A DNA stretch of 64,000 nt from Cupriavidus sp. (GCA_031181345.1 JAPSLC010000011.1:1-64000), one strand, 5' to 3'. Counted from the stretch's first letter, positions 9,948 through 19,327 are shown. Translations and numbers: made by a program. The notes: a model not told the origin generated them from the sequence alone.

Positions 9948-12800
9948 GTGAACGCCAGCCACATCGACTTCGACATGCCGCTGCCGCCTGCCGCCTGGCA
10001 CGGCGGCTGTCACGTGCAGCGCAGCGCCGACGGAAAGCTGGAGCTCGGCAGCAGCTTCGGGATGGCGCTGCGCGCCGGGCTCCACCGCATCTTCCGGATT
10101 GGCAAGACCAGTGCCGACGCGGCACGCAACCAGGCGTCGTGGCGCGCGCTGATCGCGGCCGTCGAAAGCCGCGGAGGCGCCGCGGTGCGCGAACGCCTGT
10201 GCCGCGCCAGCCTGACACTGCCTGGCGATCGCGTACCGGGCTTGACCATCGCGGACCGCATCGAGCGCGGCAGCTACCTTTCCCACGCGGCGCTGCACCA
10301 CGTGTTCCTGCTGTTCCGCTGCACCTTGTCCGTGCATCGGGCCAATCAGCGGCTCCATGCCGAATTGCTGACCCCGGCCGCCAACTCGTCGTCGGCCACG
10401 CCGCTGTACGCCATGCTCGATGGCATCAGCCTCGGGCTCGGCGACATCGCCGACAACGGCGCCGCCTGCCCTTTGCCGGCCACTCGCGCCTACGTCGCCG
10501 AACAGCTGAAGCTGGGACTGCAGGCGCAAACCGCGCGGCCACGCCAGCGCGATCCCGCCGTGTTGCAATCCACGCTGGCCAGTTGCGCACCCGAGCTGGC
10601 TGGCCCGAACAACACCGCGGGTCGTGACCGATGGCTGCGCGAGTACGATCGCCGTCTGCGCACCGGGCCGATCCAGCATGCAGCGATGAGCCCCAGCGAA
10701 CGCAAGGCGTGCGACCGGGAGGCCGCGGTCGCAGGAGTGCTGGCGGAACTGCAGCACGCGGAATTGATGCGCCGCCTGAAGCAGAACGAAGCCGACATCG
10801 CGGAGAGGCGGCCTCGGCCGGCTCCCGAAGCCGGCAACGGCGCCGGCACGCCCGACGAGCCCCTGACCGGGCTGCTGGCCACCCGCACGAGCCTGCTCGC
10901 GATGCTGAAGGAGCGCGAGCTGCACGACGTGCTGCGCCGTTGCGATGGCGAGCTGGCATTGAGCCCGCTGAGTCAGGACGCGACGCACATCCGATCGCTG
11001 ATGCAGCGCCGCACCCACGCGCGCGCGCAGCTCGATGGCGACCTGGCCGTGCAGAAGCAGCGCGACCTGATCCGCGCCGATTTGGTCAAGGGCTTGTGCC
11101 AGGCCGTGCGCCAGGAGGTCGATCGCCATACCGCGCGCGGCGAACGGATGGACGAGTCAGGACTGCTGCGCGTCGTCGATGCGAAATTGTCGGATCCCGC
11201 CTGTCTGCGGCAGTTTCTGGCGGCGCGCAATCTGCAATATCTGCACGACCTCGGCCATGGACACGATCGCGCCACGGCCATTGCCGGGCTGGTACGCGCC
11301 AGCGATCGGTATCCGTTCGACGAAGCCACACGAGGCGAGCTCGACAGCAGCGACTTCCAATGGCTGTCCGCCGCGCTCGAAGCCGGCGAAAGCGAAGCCG
11401 TGGCACTGAACCACCGCCCCATGCTGAACGGCGCGCGCAAGCTGTTCGCACGCTTCTTCCGGGAACGTTGGCCCATCACGGCCATCTGCGACAGCGTGGC
11501 CGCGCTGCTCGACGACTTCGCCGAAGACCACCAGAACGCGCCGCACCGGCGCGCCGGTTATGCAGCGATCCCGCTGGAGGCGCGCTGGCAGGCCGGCGTG
11601 CACGCGCTGCACGACCGAATCCGCAGCGCAGAGCTTGGCCCGTCCGATGTGATCGGGGTCATTTTCCCTGCGATCAAATCGTATCTGCGCGCGCGGCACG
11701 AGGTCATGGAGCAGGTGCGCCGCGACATGCTGATCGCCGAAGCGAGGCTCGAGGAACTGCGCGGCCTGTTCCCCAAACTCTCGGACTGGACTACCAGCGT
11801 GCCGGCCGGCGCGGTGGCCGCGACGCTGCTCGACCTGGCCAGTGTCCACATTACCGGCCGGCTGATGAACGCGCACAATCGGCGCCTGGAAGTCAGACGA
11901 GTTCAAGACGCCGCGCAGCAGGAAGGGCAACTCGCGGTCAAGGCCGCCCGCAGGCTGGACGACTCTCTGCAGCAGTGGGCCAGCCTGCGCGACCAGTATC
12001 GCGCCAGGATGGCGGACCACGGCATCGACGAGCCCGATGCGGACGCCCCCGGCCGCGCCGGCGGGACGGACGGTGACAACGATGCCGACAGCGCGCTCGC
12101 ACACAGCTTGCGGCAGCAATGGGAACATGCCGACCGGCATGCCTCGATGGCGCTGGGCGAGACCGCCAATGCGCTGGAGAACCGCCTGGACGTGGAAATC
12201 GAGCAAGTGCGCCGGCAATCGGTGGCGCAGATGGCGGATGTCAAGCGGGACATCGAGCGGGCGCTACGGGACGCGCTCGAAGGCAGCCGGTCCAGGCCCG
12301 GCATGCTGGAAACCGTCTGTGACGTGCTGGAACGGGCGAGTGCGAAACTGCCGCGCTGGCTGGCATCGATGAACCACAACGGCGAACTCGACGGGAACGA
12401 CGCCACACGCCGGCAAGCGCTGGCATTGCGCGAGGCGGCAGCGGATGCGGTGCCGTTGATCGACCGGATACGGCGCGAGTATGTCGCCCCGCTCGACCAT
12501 ACCGCGGACCTGCCGAAGGCCACGGTCGCGCCATATCTGGAGGACATCGAGGCGGTGCACCGGGGCCTGGATGCCCTTGCCCATTCGCTGCAGTGGGTCG
12601 CCTCGGCGATACGCATTGCCGGTATGGAGACGCCTGCGCCGAATCGCGATGCCGACAAGCTCGACCCGTCCCGGCTGCACGTGACACGCTCGAAGCCTTC
12701 GGCCGCCAACAAGATCGTGCTCGACTACTATCGCGGCAAGTTGCCACCGGTGCTCGGCTGGACAGTTCGGCAATTGGTCAATATCGGCGCACTGCGCTAA
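9948..12800 (+). CDS. Large helical protein of unknown function (950 residues)
   Basis: I do not recognise this gene. The GTG start at 9948 is set by a good GGGGAGA ribosome-binding site; the upstream in-frame ATG at 9858 lacks one. The product is rich in Arg, Ala, Glu and Leu, has no transmembrane segment or Sec signal, and looks almost wholly alpha-helical. Two Pro/Gly/Asp-rich linkers (about residues 284-307 and 690-717) divide it into three blocks. Long amphipathic or coiled-coil-like runs occur in blocks 2 and 3. Codon use looks less strictly G/C-ending than in neighbours. A terminator isolates it on the left and an SDR gene remnant lies on its right. A cytoplasmic structural or secreted effector-like role is possible but unproven. 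Confidence 0.75.
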   Translation: MNASHIDFDMPLPPAAWHGGCHVQRSADGKLELGSSFGMALRAGLHRIFRIGKTSADAARNQASWRALIAAVESRGGAAVRERLCRASLTLPGDRVPGLTIADRIERGSYLSHAALHHVFLLFRCTLSVHRANQRLHAELLTPAANSSSATPLYAMLDGISLGLGDIADNGAACPLPATRAYVAEQLKLGLQAQTARPRQRDPAVLQSTLASCAPELAGPNNTAGRDRWLREYDRRLRTGPIQHAAMSPSERKACDREAAVAGVLAELQHAELMRRLKQNEADIAERRPRPAPEAGNGAGTPDEPLTGLLATRTSLLAMLKERELHDVLRRCDGELALSPLSQDATHIRSLMQRRTHARAQLDGDLAVQKQRDLIRADLVKGLCQAVRQEVDRHTARGERMDESGLLRVVDAKLSDPACLRQFLAARNLQYLHDLGHGHDRATAIAGLVRASDRYPFDEATRGELDSSDFQWLSAALEAGESEAVALNHRPMLNGARKLFARFFRERWPITAICDSVAALLDDFAEDHQNAPHRRAGYAAIPLEARWQAGVHALHDRIRSAELGPSDVIGVIFPAIKSYLRARHEVMEQVRRDMLIAEARLEELRGLFPKLSDWTTSVPAGAVAATLLDLASVHITGRLMNAHNRRLEVRRVQDAAQQEGQLAVKAARRLDDSLQQWASLRDQYRARMADHGIDEPDADAPGRAGGTDGDNDADSALAHSLRQQWEHADRHASMALGETANALENRLDVEIEQVRRQSVAQMADVKRDIERALRDALEGSRSRPGMLETVCDVLERASAKLPRWLASMNHNGELDGNDATRRQALALREAAADAVPLIDRIRREYVAPLDHTADLPKATVAPYLEDIEAVHRGLDALAHSLQWVASAIRIAGMETPAPNRDADKLDPSRLHVTRSKPSAANKIVLDYYRGKLPPVLGWTVRQLVNIGALR

Positions 12801-12862
12801 GACTCGCTGACACGAATCGACATGCGGCAAGCGCAGCGATATTGCCGGCCTGTTGGGCGCGC

Positions 12863-13036
12863 TCAGTGCGCGGTAAACCCACCATCGGCCGGCAGACCGA
12901 CGCCAACGACGAAGCTCGCACCGGGGCTGCACAACCACAATACGGCCGCGGCAACTTCATCGGCCGTCCCAAGACGACCGATGGACTGTTCCTTCAAGAT
13001 CGCGTCCATGGCATCGGCCTGGCCCGGACCAATGAA
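12863..13036 (-). pseudogene. C-terminal remnant of a short-chain dehydrogenase/reductase
   Basis: Minus-strand codons read about 58 residues that end at a TGA at 12863. They match the end of classical SDR enzymes: SIGRLGTADEVAAAVLWLCS, then GASFVVGVGLPADGGFTAH. A PG(x)A-type segment precedes them. Upstream the frame is closed by a stop, and no Rossmann fold or YxxxK part is present, so roughly three quarters of the gene is missing. It lies between the unknown 950-residue gene and the antiporter. This suggests that the SDR gene was cut when neighbouring DNA arrived or was deleted. Confidence 0.8.
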
Positions 13037-13106
13037 CGCCGTTCACAAATGAGCTGAAACCGCTGCCAGCGGGACCACCGGCGTATGTCACAGCGCGTGG
13101 GTGACG

Positions 13107-14825
13107 CTACGCCTGCCGCGGCAACCGCAACCCCACCTGCACGATCCGGCCATCTTCCATGCGCACCGCGGTCAAGGTCAGCCCCGCAATCTCGACCGTG
13201 TCGCCTTCCACCGGCGGCGTGGCGAAGGCGTTCAGCATCGCCGCCTCCAGCGTCGAGGGGTACTCGCTCGGCGTCAGGCCCCGCGTGCCATACATCCCGG
13301 CCACGTCGCGCAGCAGCGCGTCGCCCGACAGCACGAAGTCGTGCGGCACCTGTTGCCAGACCGGTGCGCGCTCGGGCGTGTGGAACAGCCTGGCCAGCGT
13401 CGGCACGCTGCTCGCCGGTCCCAGTACCGACACCGTATCGGCGGCCTGCAGAACGGCCTGCTCCAGCGGCAGCAGCGCGTCGTCGCGCGCCACCGTCACC
13501 AGCCGGCAACGCGGCGGCAACTCGAGCCGGTCCGCGCGCACGCCGGCCACGGCCGACTCGGGCTCGACCTCGAACTGCATCAGGTCCATCGCCGGTCCGC
13601 GCGTGCCGTGCAGGCGTTCGCGCGCCAGCGGCTCGGGATACCCGGGCCGTTGCACCTTGCCAAGGCGCGCGGCCAGCGGCACCGTCGTTCCCTGCAACAG
13701 CAGGCTGGCCAGCACCACCGCAAAGGCGATGCGGAACAACAGGCCGGAATCGGGCATGCCCTGCAGCAGCGGAAACAGCGCCAGCACGATGGGCACCGCG
13801 CCGCGCAGTCCCATCCAGGCGATGAAGCCCTTCTCGCGCGCATTGAAGCGGAACGGCAACAGCGAGATCCAGACCGCAATCGGCCGGGCCACCAGCATCA
13901 GGAACAGCGCCACCGCCATCGCCGGCACCGCCACCTCCCAGATCCGGTGCGGCGTCACCAGCAGGCCGAGCAGCAGGAACATCGCCGACTGGGCCAGCCA
14001 GGCCATGCCGTCCATCGCCCGCATCGCGTCCGGGCTGACGGCGCGGTCGCGGTTGCCGATCAGCATGCCGGTCAGATACACCGCCAGAAAGCCGCTGCCG
14101 CCGGCGGTCTGCACGATCGCAAACACCATGGCGCCGCCCGAACACAGCAGGATCGCCTGCAGGCCTTCGGCCACCCGGATGCGCTCCAGCACATTGGCCA
14201 GGCAATAGCCCAGCGCCAGGCCCAGCGCGCCGCCGACGCCGAACTGCACCACCAGCCGCCACAGCAGCCCGCCGCCGCTCAGCCCTTCCGGCGACTGGAT
14301 CCACTCGATCAGGGTCAGCGTCAGGAAGATCGCCATCGGATCGTTGATGCCCGATTCGATCTCGAGCACGCTGGCGACCCGCTCCTTGAGCCGCACGCCG
14401 CTGCTGTTGAGCAGCGAGAAGACCGCGGCCGCGTCGGTCGATCCGACGATGGCGCCCAGCAGCAGGCCAAGCTTCCAGTCGATCTCCAGCACCCAGGCGG
14501 CGAACAGGCCGACCAGCCCGGTGGTCAGCAGCACGCCGACCGTGGCCAGCGCCAGCGATGGCCGCAATGCGACGCGGAAGGTCGCGTACTGGGTGCGCAG
14601 CCCGCCATCGAGCAGGATCACCGCGAGCGCCAGATTGCCGACCAGAAAACTGAGCCAGGTATTGGAGAAGCGGATCCCGCCCGGACCCTCGACGCCGGCC
14701 AGCATGCCGACCAGCAGGAAGACCAGCAGAAACGGCACGCCGATGCGCGAAGAGAAGGCGCCGACGACGATGCCCAGGGACATCACCACGGCGCCGATCA
14801 GGATGACGTGTTCAATGCTTTCCAA
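13107..14825 (-). CDS. CPA1-family K+(Na+)/H+ antiporter (NhaP2/CvrA type)
   Basis: This inner-membrane antiporter has about 12-13 transmembrane helices in its first 390 residues, beginning VILIGAVVMSLGIVVGAFSS and FLLVFLLVGMLAGVEGPGG. The core motif LLGAIVGSTDAAAVFSLLNSS contains the conserved transport Asp. The cytoplasmic C-terminus resembles TrkA_C (LPPRCRLVTVARDDALLPLE) followed by a CorC/HlyC-like domain, the NhaP2 architecture. I chose a TTG start at 14825 (572 residues) because AAGGG precedes it and the N-terminus then matches E. coli NhaP2 (578 residues). The in-frame ATG at 14885 would add 20 residues. It probably maintains K+ and pH balance. Confidence 0.88.
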   Translation of the reverse strand: MESIEHVILIGAVVMSLGIVVGAFSSRIGVPFLLVFLLVGMLAGVEGPGGIRFSNTWLSFLVGNLALAVILLDGGLRTQYATFRVALRPSLALATVGVLLTTGLVGLFAAWVLEIDWKLGLLLGAIVGSTDAAAVFSLLNSSGVRLKERVASVLEIESGINDPMAIFLTLTLIEWIQSPEGLSGGGLLWRLVVQFGVGGALGLALGYCLANVLERIRVAEGLQAILLCSGGAMVFAIVQTAGGSGFLAVYLTGMLIGNRDRAVSPDAMRAMDGMAWLAQSAMFLLLGLLVTPHRIWEVAVPAMAVALFLMLVARPIAVWISLLPFRFNAREKGFIAWMGLRGAVPIVLALFPLLQGMPDSGLLFRIAFAVVLASLLLQGTTVPLAARLGKVQRPGYPEPLARERLHGTRGPAMDLMQFEVEPESAVAGVRADRLELPPRCRLVTVARDDALLPLEQAVLQAADTVSVLGPASSVPTLARLFHTPERAPVWQQVPHDFVLSGDALLRDVAGMYGTRGLTPSEYPSTLEAAMLNAFATPPVEGDTVEIAGLTLTAVRMEDGRIVQVGLRLPRQA

Positions 14826-15247
14826 ACTGGCCCTTGCAACGATGACGGTGGAGGAAGTGGACCACGGCGCGACAGCGACCGCCATTTGCGGCACAGGCGA
14901 CAACCGGGACGGCGCAGCATGGCGGCCGCGGCGCCGCCGATGATAGCCGACCGCGATGTCGTCCCCGCGAGGTCTGCGCATCGCCGTCCGATCCGATCCC
15001 CCGCACGGCGTCTGCGCCGACCTAGGGAGATACCCTCACATTGACCAAGTTTGCAGACATCTGAAAGGTCGCTGAAAGGTAGCGCCCTTACCTTCCCCCT
15101 GCCTGCGGACGGGGAGGGTGCCGCGCGTGATTTCGTTGCACTGCATCAACGCTGCAACGGCCCATCGCGACACCATGGGACCAGCGCAATCGACGCGCGG
15201 CTCACAGCACCGCAAGCCCCAGTTTTGTCAAATCGAGGAGAATCATT
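14826..15247. other. 422-bp intergenic region between the antiporter and tctB
   Basis: No gene was found here. The region holds a direct repeat CTGAAAGGT (15061-15069 and 15072-15080). A weaker CCTTCCCC/GGGGAGGG hairpin at about 15091-15118 resembles a decayed family A repeat. It must also contain the promoters of both divergent neighbours, but none stands out. The tctB ribosome-binding site GAGGAG lies at its right end. Confidence 0.5.
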
Positions 15248-15709
15248 TTGCGCATACGTAGCCAAAAGGACTTTGCCTCCGGCCTGATGTTCATCCTGGT
15301 CGGATTCGGCTTTTCCTGGGTCGCTCGCGGCTATTCGATGGGAACCGCCGCGAAGATGGGTCCGGGGTATTTCCCGTTCTGGCTCGGCGTCGTGCTCGCC
15401 CTGCTGGGCGTGCTGGTGCTGATCGGATCGATGTCCAGCAAGGGCGAGGGCGATGAACTGGCCCGCTGGGATATCAAGCTGTTGCTGTGGATCCTCGGTT
15501 CGGTGGTGCTGTTCGGCCTGTTGCTCAAGCCGCTGGGCATGGTGCTGTCGGTGATCGTGCTGGTGCTGGTGTCGTCGATGGCCAGCCACGAGTTCACCTG
15601 GCGTGGCGCGATCCTGAACACCATCGTGCTGGTGGTGATCAGCATGGGCGCGTTCGTCTACGGCATCAATCTGCAGATGCCGGTGTGGCCGGCCTTCATT
15701 ACCGGCTAA
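15248..15709 (+). CDS. tctB: Tripartite tricarboxylate transporter, small membrane subunit TctB
   Basis: This 153-residue protein has four hydrophobic helices: GLMFILVGFGFSWVARGY, YFPFWLGVVLALLGVLVLIG, LLLWILGSVVLFGLLLKPLG and a C-terminal VLVVISMGAFVYGI. The GYSMGTAAKMGPGYFP segment is the TctB signature. Translation probably starts at the TTG at 15248, eight bases after GAGGAG. Its stop lies 10 bp before the tctA start, so the two are one operon. TctB forms the poorly conserved small subunit of a secondary, cation-driven carboxylate transporter in the inner membrane. No tctC gene is attached to the pair. Confidence 0.93.
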   Translation: MRIRSQKDFASGLMFILVGFGFSWVARGYSMGTAAKMGPGYFPFWLGVVLALLGVLVLIGSMSSKGEGDELARWDIKLLLWILGSVVLFGLLLKPLGMVLSVIVLVLVSSMASHEFTWRGAILNTIVLVVISMGAFVYGINLQMPVWPAFITG

Positions 15710-15719
15710 GGAGCGCCAG

Positions 15720-17222
15720 ATGGAACTGCTAACCAACCTGGGCATCGGCTTCTCGACCGCCCTGACCTTCCAGAACCTGGCCTACGCCTTCCTCGGCTGC
15801 CTGCTCGGCACGCTGATCGGCGTGCTGCCCGGCCTGGGACCGCTCGCGACCATCGCGATGCTGCTGCCGATCACCTATACGCTGCCTCCGGTGGCCGCGC
15901 TGATCATGCTGGCGGGCATCTACTACGGCGCGCAGTACGGCGGCTCGACCACCGCGATCCTGGTCAACCTGCCCGGTGAATCGTCCTCGGTGGTGACAAC
16001 CATCGACGGCTACCAGATGGCGCGGCGCGGCCGCGCAGGGGTGGCGCTGGCGACGGCGGGCATGGGCTCGTTCTTCGCCGGCTGCGTGGCCACGCTGATC
16101 CTGGCCGGCTTTGCCGCGCCGCTGTCGGAACTGGCGTTCAAGTTCGGCCCCGCCGAGTACTTCTCGCTGATGGTGCTGGGCCTGATCGGCGCCGTGGTGC
16201 TGGCCTCGGGCTCGCTGGTCAAGGCGATCGCGATGATCGTGCTGGGCCTGCTGCTCGGCCTGGTCGGTACCGACGTGAACTCGGGCGCGGCGCGCTTCTC
16301 GTTCGACGTGCCGGAGCTGACCGACGGCCTGAACTTCGTGGCCGTGGCGATGGGTATCTTCGGTTTCGCGGAAATCATCGCGAACCTGGAGCAACGCGAA
16401 AAGCGCGAGACCTTCACCGACAGCATCACCAACCTGTTCCCGACCAAGGAAGACTTCAAGCGCATGATCCCGGCGGTGCTGCGCGGCACCGTGCTCGGTT
16501 CGGCGCTGGGCATCCTGCCGGGCGGCGGCGCCTCGCTGGCTTCGTTCGCGGCCTACACGCTGGAGAAGAAGTCGTCGAAGTATCCGCAGGAATTCGGCAA
16601 GGGCGCGATCGAAGGCGTCGCCGGTCCGGAATCGGCCAACAACGCCGCTTCGCAGACCTCCTTCATCCCGCTGCTGACGCTGGGCATTCCGCCCAACGCG
16701 GTGATGGCGCTGATGGTCGGTGCGATGACGATCCACAACATCCAGCCGGGCCCGCAGGTGATGACCAGCAACCCGCAGCTGTTCTGGGGCCTGATCGCCT
16801 CGATGTGGATCGGCAACTTCATGCTGATCATCCTGAACCTGCCGCTGATCGGCATCTGGGTCAAGCTGCTGAAGGTGCCCTACCGCTTCCTGTACCCGGC
16901 CATCCTGACGTTCTGCTGTATCGGCGTCTACTCGGTCCAGAACACCACCTTCGACGTGTTCCAGACCGCGGCCTTCGGCGTGGTGGGTTATCTGTTCCTG
17001 AAGCTCAAGTGCGAACCGGCGCCGCTGCTGCTCGGCTTCGTGCTCGGACCGATGATGGAAGAGAACTTCCGCCGCACGCTGCTGCTCTCGCGTGGCGAGT
17101 TCACGGTGTTCTTCACCCGTCCGCTGTCGCTGAGCCTGCTGATCGCCGCCGCGATCCTGGTGCTGATCGTGGCCCTGCCGTCGATCAAGGCCAAGCGCGA
17201 GGAAGCGTTCCAGGAAGAATAA
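15720..17222 (+). CDS. tctA: Tripartite tricarboxylate transporter, large membrane subunit TctA
   Basis: This 500-residue permease has about 12 transmembrane segments. Family motifs include the N-terminal GTLIGVLPGLGPLATIAMLL, YYGAQYGGSTTAILVNLPGE and the repeat-like PGGGASLASFAAYTLEKKSS with GAIEGVAGPESANNAA. It moves citrate-like or other organic acids delivered by a periplasmic Bug/TctC protein. It follows tctB by 10 bp and ends at a strong terminator. The usual tctC is missing from the operon, so the pair may serve one or more of the three Bug proteins in this window. That is inference. Confidence 0.96.
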   Translation: MELLTNLGIGFSTALTFQNLAYAFLGCLLGTLIGVLPGLGPLATIAMLLPITYTLPPVAALIMLAGIYYGAQYGGSTTAILVNLPGESSSVVTTIDGYQMARRGRAGVALATAGMGSFFAGCVATLILAGFAAPLSELAFKFGPAEYFSLMVLGLIGAVVLASGSLVKAIAMIVLGLLLGLVGTDVNSGAARFSFDVPELTDGLNFVAVAMGIFGFAEIIANLEQREKRETFTDSITNLFPTKEDFKRMIPAVLRGTVLGSALGILPGGGASLASFAAYTLEKKSSKYPQEFGKGAIEGVAGPESANNAASQTSFIPLLTLGIPPNAVMALMVGAMTIHNIQPGPQVMTSNPQLFWGLIASMWIGNFMLIILNLPLIGIWVKLLKVPYRFLYPAILTFCCIGVYSVQNTTFDVFQTAAFGVVGYLFLKLKCEPAPLLLGFVLGPMMEENFRRTLLLSRGEFTVFFTRPLSLSLLIAAAILVLIVALPSIKAKREEAFQEE

Positions 17223-17245
17223 GAAGCAAGGACGCAATACGTGAA

Positions 17246-17277
17246 ACGGGGTGCCGGCTGGCACCCCGTTTTTTTTT
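17246..17277 (+). terminator. Rho-independent terminator after tctBA
   Basis: A perfect 10-bp stem (ACGGGGTGCC at 17246-17255 with 17260-17269) has a 4-nt loop and is followed by nine T residues. It lies 23 bp after the tctA stop. On the other side the convergent LysR gene ends at 17296. Confidence 0.95.
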
Positions 17278-17295
17278 GGCCGATGGAAACGAGCG

Positions 17296-18186
17296 CTAGC
17301 GCGGCTCGCAGAACAGCGCCGCGCAGGCGGCACGGATCGCCTCGGTGATATGCCGGCGCGAATGATCGCGCCGCTCCAGCATGCCGATGGTGCGCCATAC
17401 CGGCTCGCCGCCCGCCTCCAGCGGCAGCACCCGCAGCGCCTCGTCGTCGCGCCAGCGCGCCCGCTGCAGCAGCGGCACCACGGTCACGCCGACCTGCTGC
17501 CGCACCAGCTCGACCAGCGCCTCGATCGAATTGAGTTCGAGGAATTCGTTGACGCGCAGATGCGCGCGCCGCAGGGCCCGCTCGACCAGCATGCCGGTCA
17601 GCTGGGTGCGGTCGAAACGCAGGAAGGCCTGCCCGGCCAGCGCCTGGCGCGCGTCCGCGGCGGCGCTGCCGGCGGCGGCGATCGCCACCAGGGGCTCGCG
17701 GTACAGCGGCGTCCAGCGCAGCGCGCCGGCCAACCGGCCCGGTCCCTCCACCACGATCGCCGCATCGAGCTCGCCCGCCTCGACCAGCGTCGCCAGCTCG
17801 ATCGACTTGGCGCCCACCAGCCGCACGTCCAGCGCCGGATGCTCGGTCTTCATGCTGGCCACCACATGCGACAAGCCGCCCATCACCGATACCACCGCGC
17901 CGACCGCGACCGCGCCGGCCATCGCCTCGGGTGTCTCCGGGGCGGCGCGCATCTCGTCGTACAGTGCCAGCATCCGCCGCGCGCGCGGCAGCAGTTCGCG
18001 CCCGCCCGCGTTGAGCACCACCACGCGCCCGGTCCGATCGAACAGGTCGCGCCGCAGCTCGCCCTCCAGCGCGCGCATCTGCAGGCTGACCGCCGCCTGG
18101 GTCAGCGCCACATGGCCGGCGGCGGCCGCAAAGGAACCGTGCTCGGCGACGGCGACGAAGGTACGAAGAAACCGGATGGTGCTCAT
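17296..18186 (-). CDS. LysR family transcriptional regulator
   Basis: This 296-residue DNA-binding regulator begins with the LysR helix-turn-helix: MSTIRFLRTFVAVAEHGSFA, then GHVALTQAAVSLQMRALEGE. A periplasmic-binding-like effector domain follows. The start at 18186 gives the family N-terminus; an upstream extension of the frame is not needed. It is divergent from Bug gene 2 across 163 bp, the classic LysR arrangement. It probably senses a substrate or metabolite of the Bug/gamma-glutamyltransferase unit and regulates both itself and that unit. Confidence 0.94.
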   Translation of the reverse strand: MSTIRFLRTFVAVAEHGSFAAAAGHVALTQAAVSLQMRALEGELRRDLFDRTGRVVVLNAGGRELLPRARRMLALYDEMRAAPETPEAMAGAVAVGAVVSVMGGLSHVVASMKTEHPALDVRLVGAKSIELATLVEAGELDAAIVVEGPGRLAGALRWTPLYREPLVAIAAAGSAAADARQALAGQAFLRFDRTQLTGMLVERALRRAHLRVNEFLELNSIEALVELVRQQVGVTVVPLLQRARWRDDEALRVLPLEAGGEPVWRTIGMLERRDHSRRHITEAIRAACAALFCEPR

Positions 18187-18251
18187 AAAGTAAGGGGAAG
18201 CGGTCGGTGCCGACGGGGCAGGCCCGACCTTAAGCAAAACTTGAGTCGCAA

Positions 18252-18270
18252 GAAAGAAATATTAGCTTTC
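18252..18270. promoter_or_regulatory. Candidate LysR operator in the divergent region
   Basis: In an AT-rich patch between the divergent LysR and Bug genes, GAAAG (18252-18256) and CTTTC (18266-18270) form an inverted repeat. The spacing of 9 bp lies in the range of LysR T-N11-A boxes. Neighbouring DNA is much more GC-rich. Direct binding is untested. Confidence 0.45.
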
Positions 18271-18349
18271 ATTATGTAAAACTGCACGGAATAATGCGCC
18301 ATCGGCCGGCCCGCCGGCATCGAAACGACAACGTCCACGGAGATTGAAG

Positions 18350-19327
18350 ATGACATCCTGGCTGCGCCTGCTGGGCACCGGCCTCGCGGCGACGCTGGCC
18401 TTCGCCGCCGCGCCCGCCCTGGCCGAAAGCTATCCCGCCAAGCCGATCCGCCTGATCGTGCCCTTCCCCGCCAGCGGCGCCACCGACCTGCTGGCGCGCG
18501 CGATCGCGCAGAAGGTCGGCGCCAATCTGGGCCAGCAGGTCGTGGTCGACAACCGGCCCGGCGCTGGCGGCGCGATCGGCTCCGACATGGCCGCCAAGGC
18601 CCCGGCGGACGGCTACACGCTGCTGATGGCCACCAGCAGCACGCATTCGATCGGGCCGCATATCCATCCGCGCCTGCCGTACAACGTGCAGGCCGATTTC
18701 ACCCCGATCGGGCAGGTCGCCAGCGCGACCAATCTGCTGGTGGTGTCGAACCACCTGCCGGTCAACAGCGTCAAGGAGCTGATCGCCTATGCCAAGGCGC
18801 ATCCCGGCGAACTGAACTACGCGTCCAGCGGCAACGGCACCGTGGTCCATCTGATGGCCGAGGCCTTCAGCGCGCAGGCCGGCGTCCAGCTGACGCACAT
18901 TCCGTACAAGGGCACCGCGCTGTCGATCGCCGATCTGATCTCGGGCAAGGTCCATATCCTGTTCGACAGCATCGTCACCGGCCTGCCGCACGTGCGCGAC
19001 GGCAAGCTCAAGGCGCTGGCGGTGACCAGCCCGAAGCGCTCGTCGCTGGTACCCGACGTGCCGACCGTCAGCGAATCGGGCCTGCCCGGCTTCGTCAGCG
19101 AAACGTGGTTCGGCATCTATGGCCCGAAGAACCTGCCGGCCGACCTGGTCGCGCGCCTGAATGCCGAGTTCAACAAGGCGATCCAGGCCCCGGAGGTCAA
19201 GGAACGGCTGGCCAAGCTCGGCGCCGAGCCGGTCGGCGGCACGCCCGCGCAGTTCGCCACGATCGTGAGCAAGGAAAGCGCCCGCTGGGGCAAACTGATC
19301 AAGGACCGCAACATCACCGCGGAATGA
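18350..19327 (+). CDS. Bug family (TctC-like) periplasmic solute-binding protein 2
   Basis: This 325-residue protein has a signal peptide (LLGTGLAATLAFAAAPALAES) followed by YPAKPIRLIVPFPASGATD, the Bug N-terminal signature. GQQVVVDNRPGAGGAIGSD and LTHIPYKGTALSIADLISGK are further family segments. The ATG at 18350 is preceded by ACGGAGAT; an in-frame TTG lies six bases upstream. It is divergent from a LysR regulator and followed 66 bp later by a gamma-glutamyltransferase gene, so the ligand may be a gamma-glutamyl compound or an amino acid. It is the closest Bug gene to tctBA. Confidence 0.95.
   Translation: MTSWLRLLGTGLAATLAFAAAPALAESYPAKPIRLIVPFPASGATDLLARAIAQKVGANLGQQVVVDNRPGAGGAIGSDMAAKAPADGYTLLMATSSTHSIGPHIHPRLPYNVQADFTPIGQVASATNLLVVSNHLPVNSVKELIAYAKAHPGELNYASSGNGTVVHLMAEAFSAQAGVQLTHIPYKGTALSIADLISGKVHILFDSIVTGLPHVRDGKLKALAVTSPKRSSLVPDVPTVSESGLPGFVSETWFGIYGPKNLPADLVARLNAEFNKAIQAPEVKERLAKLGAEPVGGTPAQFATIVSKESARWGKLIKDRNITAE

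Noticed and set aside
13101..15044. 647-residue plus-strand frame opposite the antiporter
   Set aside because: His/Gln/Arg-rich antisense artefact. The minus strand carries transmembrane helices and the CPA1 motif.
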